Source: Alphaproteobacteria bacterium
GTDB lineage: Bacteria > Pseudomonadota > Alphaproteobacteria > Micropepsales > Micropepsaceae
NCBI GenBank assembly: GCA_028869355.1
Contig: JAGWSK010000377.1
Span: 1 to 7,509, forward strand
Direction: 5' to 3'
Length of the DNA: 7,509 nucleotides
The notes beneath the pieces were generated by a model, which was not told the DNA's origin, made no database searches, and saw only the letters and a list, made by a program, of their open reading frames with translations. Shown piece after piece: positions 6,901-7,509 of the stretch. The translations under genes were made by a program, and so were the position numbers. The number at the start of each line of letters is the position of its first letter. Within the stretch, counting starts at the first letter, position 1.

Positions 6901-7122
6901 AATTTCGGAGAATTGCGTCTCCAGCGGCGTCGCCACCGCCGACCCCATGGTCGCGGCATCCATTCCCGGAATCTGCGCCGTCACCACAATGGTAGGAAAA
7001 TCAACGTTCGGCAGCTCGTTGACCGGTAGCGAGAAATAGCTGGAAATCCCGCCGAGGAGCAGGGCGGCCATGACGAGAATGGTCATGATCGGTCGGCGGA
7101 TGAAAACTTCGGACAGATTCAT
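3982..7122 (-). CDS. RND-family efflux transporter, inner-membrane pump subunit (MdtB/MdtC-like)
   Basis: 1046 aa from ATG 7122, full length for an HAE1-type proton-driven pump. It starts MNLSEVFIRRPIM, the usual N-terminus. Twelve membrane segments are visible: one near 12-32, five in 337-485, one at 532-556 and five in 868-1027, separated by two large periplasmic porter/docking loops. The proton-relay residues are present: D401-D402 in GFVVDDAIVMLEN (TM4) and K935-N936 in VKKNAIMMIDFA (TM10), equivalent to AcrB D407/D408 and K940. LPNVDFPTIVV, LFMGGIVGRL and RFRPIMMTT are also family landmarks. VVDD and the SFTILSMTASLACVF region point to the MdtB/MdtC branch. Such pumps need a periplasmic adaptor and an outer-membrane channel; neither is seen here. 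A TTG at 7134, with GAAAGG 6 nt upstream, would add MHHA and is a possible alternative start. The substrate cannot be predicted. Confidence 0.95.
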   Translation of the reverse strand: MNLSEVFIRRPIMTILVMAALLLGGISSYFSLPVNELPNVDFPTIVVTAQIPGMDAATMGSAVATPLETQFSEIPGLDSMNSVSILGTTQITLQFRLDRNIDGAALDVQSAISAASRQLPPTMPSPPTMRKINPAEFAVLNITVTSPTLSMPVVDEYAETVIVRSISTISGVASVDIYGQEHPAVRIQIDPNKLAARGIGLDQVINAVHNMNVNLATGTLDGPTRSAVIQADGQLFKAAQYEDQIITYSNGAPVRLKDVGRAIDSVDNIWLSSLYNGQTGVTLGVNRQPGSNTIAVVDAVKAKLEQLKAELPPSISIATTLDRSQDIKDSVRDVQETLLLAALLVVGVIFVFLRTPSATFIPAIALPITVIGTFAGMAFFGYSLDNLSLMALTLSVGFVVDDAIVMLENIMRHIEEGMPPMRASLIGSKEVSFTILSMTASLACVFIPVLFMGGIVGRLLHEFAVTIVITILISGLVSVTLTPMLCSRLIKPVRPGHAARHNGFYRLSEAGFNAMQRGYERSLKWCLKHRQFTLGVFAASLMASYFLFRIIPMDFLPPDDVGRVYAFTEGANGISFEEMRRHQDEAAQILWHDPNVEGAMSTVGNGGARGGSNQGSFSIVLKPRDQRLGVDQVMAELRRKFAAIPGLNVYLQNRPVITIGGLLSKAQYQYTLQDGDTAELYDWSTRFKDALARTPGFLDVTSDLDLSTPSVHVGVNRDRANALGISMQQLESALSASFGGQQISIINTPADQFRVWLELLPQYQRDASSLQRIFLTGQNLGALSSTASGALVPLSAVTTIQNGSSPLAVNHFGELPAVTISFSLPPGVALSDAVDKIEAMKTNIGMPASVITSFQGTAKAFQESTQGMGYLLLGAVLVVYIILGILYESFIHPLTILSGLPSAAVGALATLFIFHIPLSLYAFVGMIMLVGIVKKNAIMMIDFALVREREHGADPVSAIAEAALIRFRPIMMTTMAALMGSLPIAIGLGEGGASRQPLGLAVVGGLVFSQMLTLYITPVIYGYLDRLGRFAGTGSPQEIEFPAQAE

Positions 7123-7134
7123 GGCGTGGTGCAA

Positions 7135-7358
7135 AAACAGCCTTTCAACTCAACCATCCCTTGGCATGAAATTGTGCGATGGGTGTGTGAATTGTTGTTC
7201 AACCTTGTATCAACCGGTTTTACCGGGACACAACCGTGCAAAATCCCGCATTTACCCCGAAAGCGTTTTCCGCCGAAGTGGTTACCGGTTCGGCGCAGAA
7301 AACGCGCCAATTCAAAAATTTAGGGCATTTTTGCGATTCGAAGAAATCGCAAAATGCC
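7135..7358. other. Intergenic spacer upstream of the RND gene
   Basis: No credible gene lies in these 224 bases. They must contain the RND promoter, but I see no convincing -35/-10 pair on the minus strand. A small inverted repeat, CCGGT-TTT-ACCGG (7214-7226), about 92 bp before the RND ATG, is a possible operator. The right half is occupied by two large hairpins, listed separately. Confidence 0.5.
7263..7305. repeat. Palindromic intergenic element, Rhizobiales-like
   Basis: GCGTTTTCCGCCGAA (7263-7277) pairs with TTCGGCGCAGAAAACGC (7289-7305), giving about 15 bp of stem with a 2-nt bulge and an 11-nt loop. The word pattern GCGTTTTC, GAAGTGG, ACCGGTTCG, GAAAACGCG resembles, from memory, a dispersed palindrome common between genes in Bradyrhizobium and relatives. 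This was not checked against any database. Confidence 0.55.
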
Positions 7359-7363
7359 CTAAA
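7319..7363 (-). terminator. Long-stem terminator-like hairpin of the beta-barrel gene
   Basis: The arms 7319-7338 and 7345-7363 pair over 19 bp with one bulged T and a 6-nt loop (7339-7344). Read on the minus strand, the stem is followed by a run of five T, as in an intrinsic terminator. The TAG of the upstream gene (7359-7361) lies within the first arm. The stem is longer than a usual terminator and partly AT-rich, so it may be the second half of the neighbouring palindromic element now serving as a terminator. Confidence 0.6.
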
Positions 7364-7508
7364 ACCGGACACTAAACGTCAGGTGGGCAGTCTGGTTCAA
7401 CGACACTGAAGTCGCTATCGCGCTGTAGCTCAGTTCGGCCGTGACATTGCCAAAAATGTAGTTCAAATCGACGGAACCGACGGCTTCGGAGCGGGACAAG
7501 GAGGGGCC
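7359..7508 (-). CDS. C-terminus of an outer-membrane beta-barrel protein (5' part outside window)
   Basis: The last 49 codons and a TAG stop are present; the frame is open to the window edge. The residues alternate polar and hydrophobic in short strands (GSVDLNYIFG, NVTAELSYSAI, QTAHLTFSVRF) and end in phenylalanine, the C-terminal beta-signal recognised by the BAM machinery. This indicates a barrel inserted in the outer membrane, such as a porin-like or secretion-linked barrel. The ending does not look like a TolC-type channel, so it is probably not the outer-membrane partner of the RND pump. The family cannot be named from so short a piece. It has the same orientation as the RND gene but is separated from it by a terminator-like hairpin. 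Confidence 0.65.
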   Translation of the reverse strand, partial: GPSLSRSEAVGSVDLNYIFGNVTAELSYSAIATSVSLNQTAHLTFSVRF

Positions 7509-7509
7509 T

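Noticed and set aside
6289..7029. A 246-codon plus-strand open frame opposite the RND pump
   Set aside because: It is antisense to conserved porter-domain sequence, full of D/R/H as expected for a mirror frame, and has no domain signature.
7126..7323. A 65-codon plus-strand frame between the RND and barrel genes
   Set aside because: Its second half is just the translation of the palindromic element (RKRFPPKW, PVRRRKRAN), there is no Shine-Dalgarno, and its first codons overlap the RND start region.

Overview
The window looks like GC-rich chromosomal DNA from a Gram-negative environmental, probably soil, bacterium. Supporting signs are secreted proteins with classic signal peptides, an RND inner-membrane pump and the C-terminus of an outer-membrane beta-barrel. 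The phylum is uncertain. The tandem secreted paralogs on the left recall the large families of such genes in Solibacter-like Acidobacteria. The palindrome on the right recalls, from memory, a dispersed intergenic element of Rhizobiales. No rRNA, tRNA, CRISPR array or transposase is visible.

Left block (1-1737, minus strand): two tandem genes for exported proteins that share a homologous domain. The upstream one (1737 to 556) adds a DUF6152-like N-terminal domain. The downstream one (531 to beyond the window edge) starts almost directly with the shared domain. A 24-bp gap holding a strong Shine-Dalgarno sequence makes them an operon.

Middle block (1738-3213): a 250-bp divergent promoter region, with a good sigma70-type promoter on the plus strand, drives a 247-aa protein. 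It seems to join two homing-endonuclease-associated-type repeats to a C-terminal GIY-YIG nuclease-like domain (T5orf172/MUG113 type). Its stop codon overlaps that of a convergent GNAT acetyltransferase gene.

Cassette (about 3272-3942): a GxxExxY-family, PD-(D/E)XK nuclease-like gene is bracketed by inverted copies of a GCGGAG-rich repeat. The best arm pair matches 20 of 22 bases in inverted orientation. The unit sits between two ordinary genes and looks like an inserted repeat-plus-gene module. It is the most interesting part of the window.

Right block (3982-7509, minus strand): a full-length MdtB/MdtC-like RND multidrug efflux transporter, with no adaptor or TolC-type gene in view. Upstream, across a 224-bp spacer with two large hairpins, lies the last 49 codons of a beta-barrel outer-membrane protein. 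Its stop codon is inside a terminator-like stem.

The coding assignments for the RND pump, the GNAT gene, the GxxExxY gene and the two paralogs are solid. Substrates and physiological roles are not readable from the sequence.
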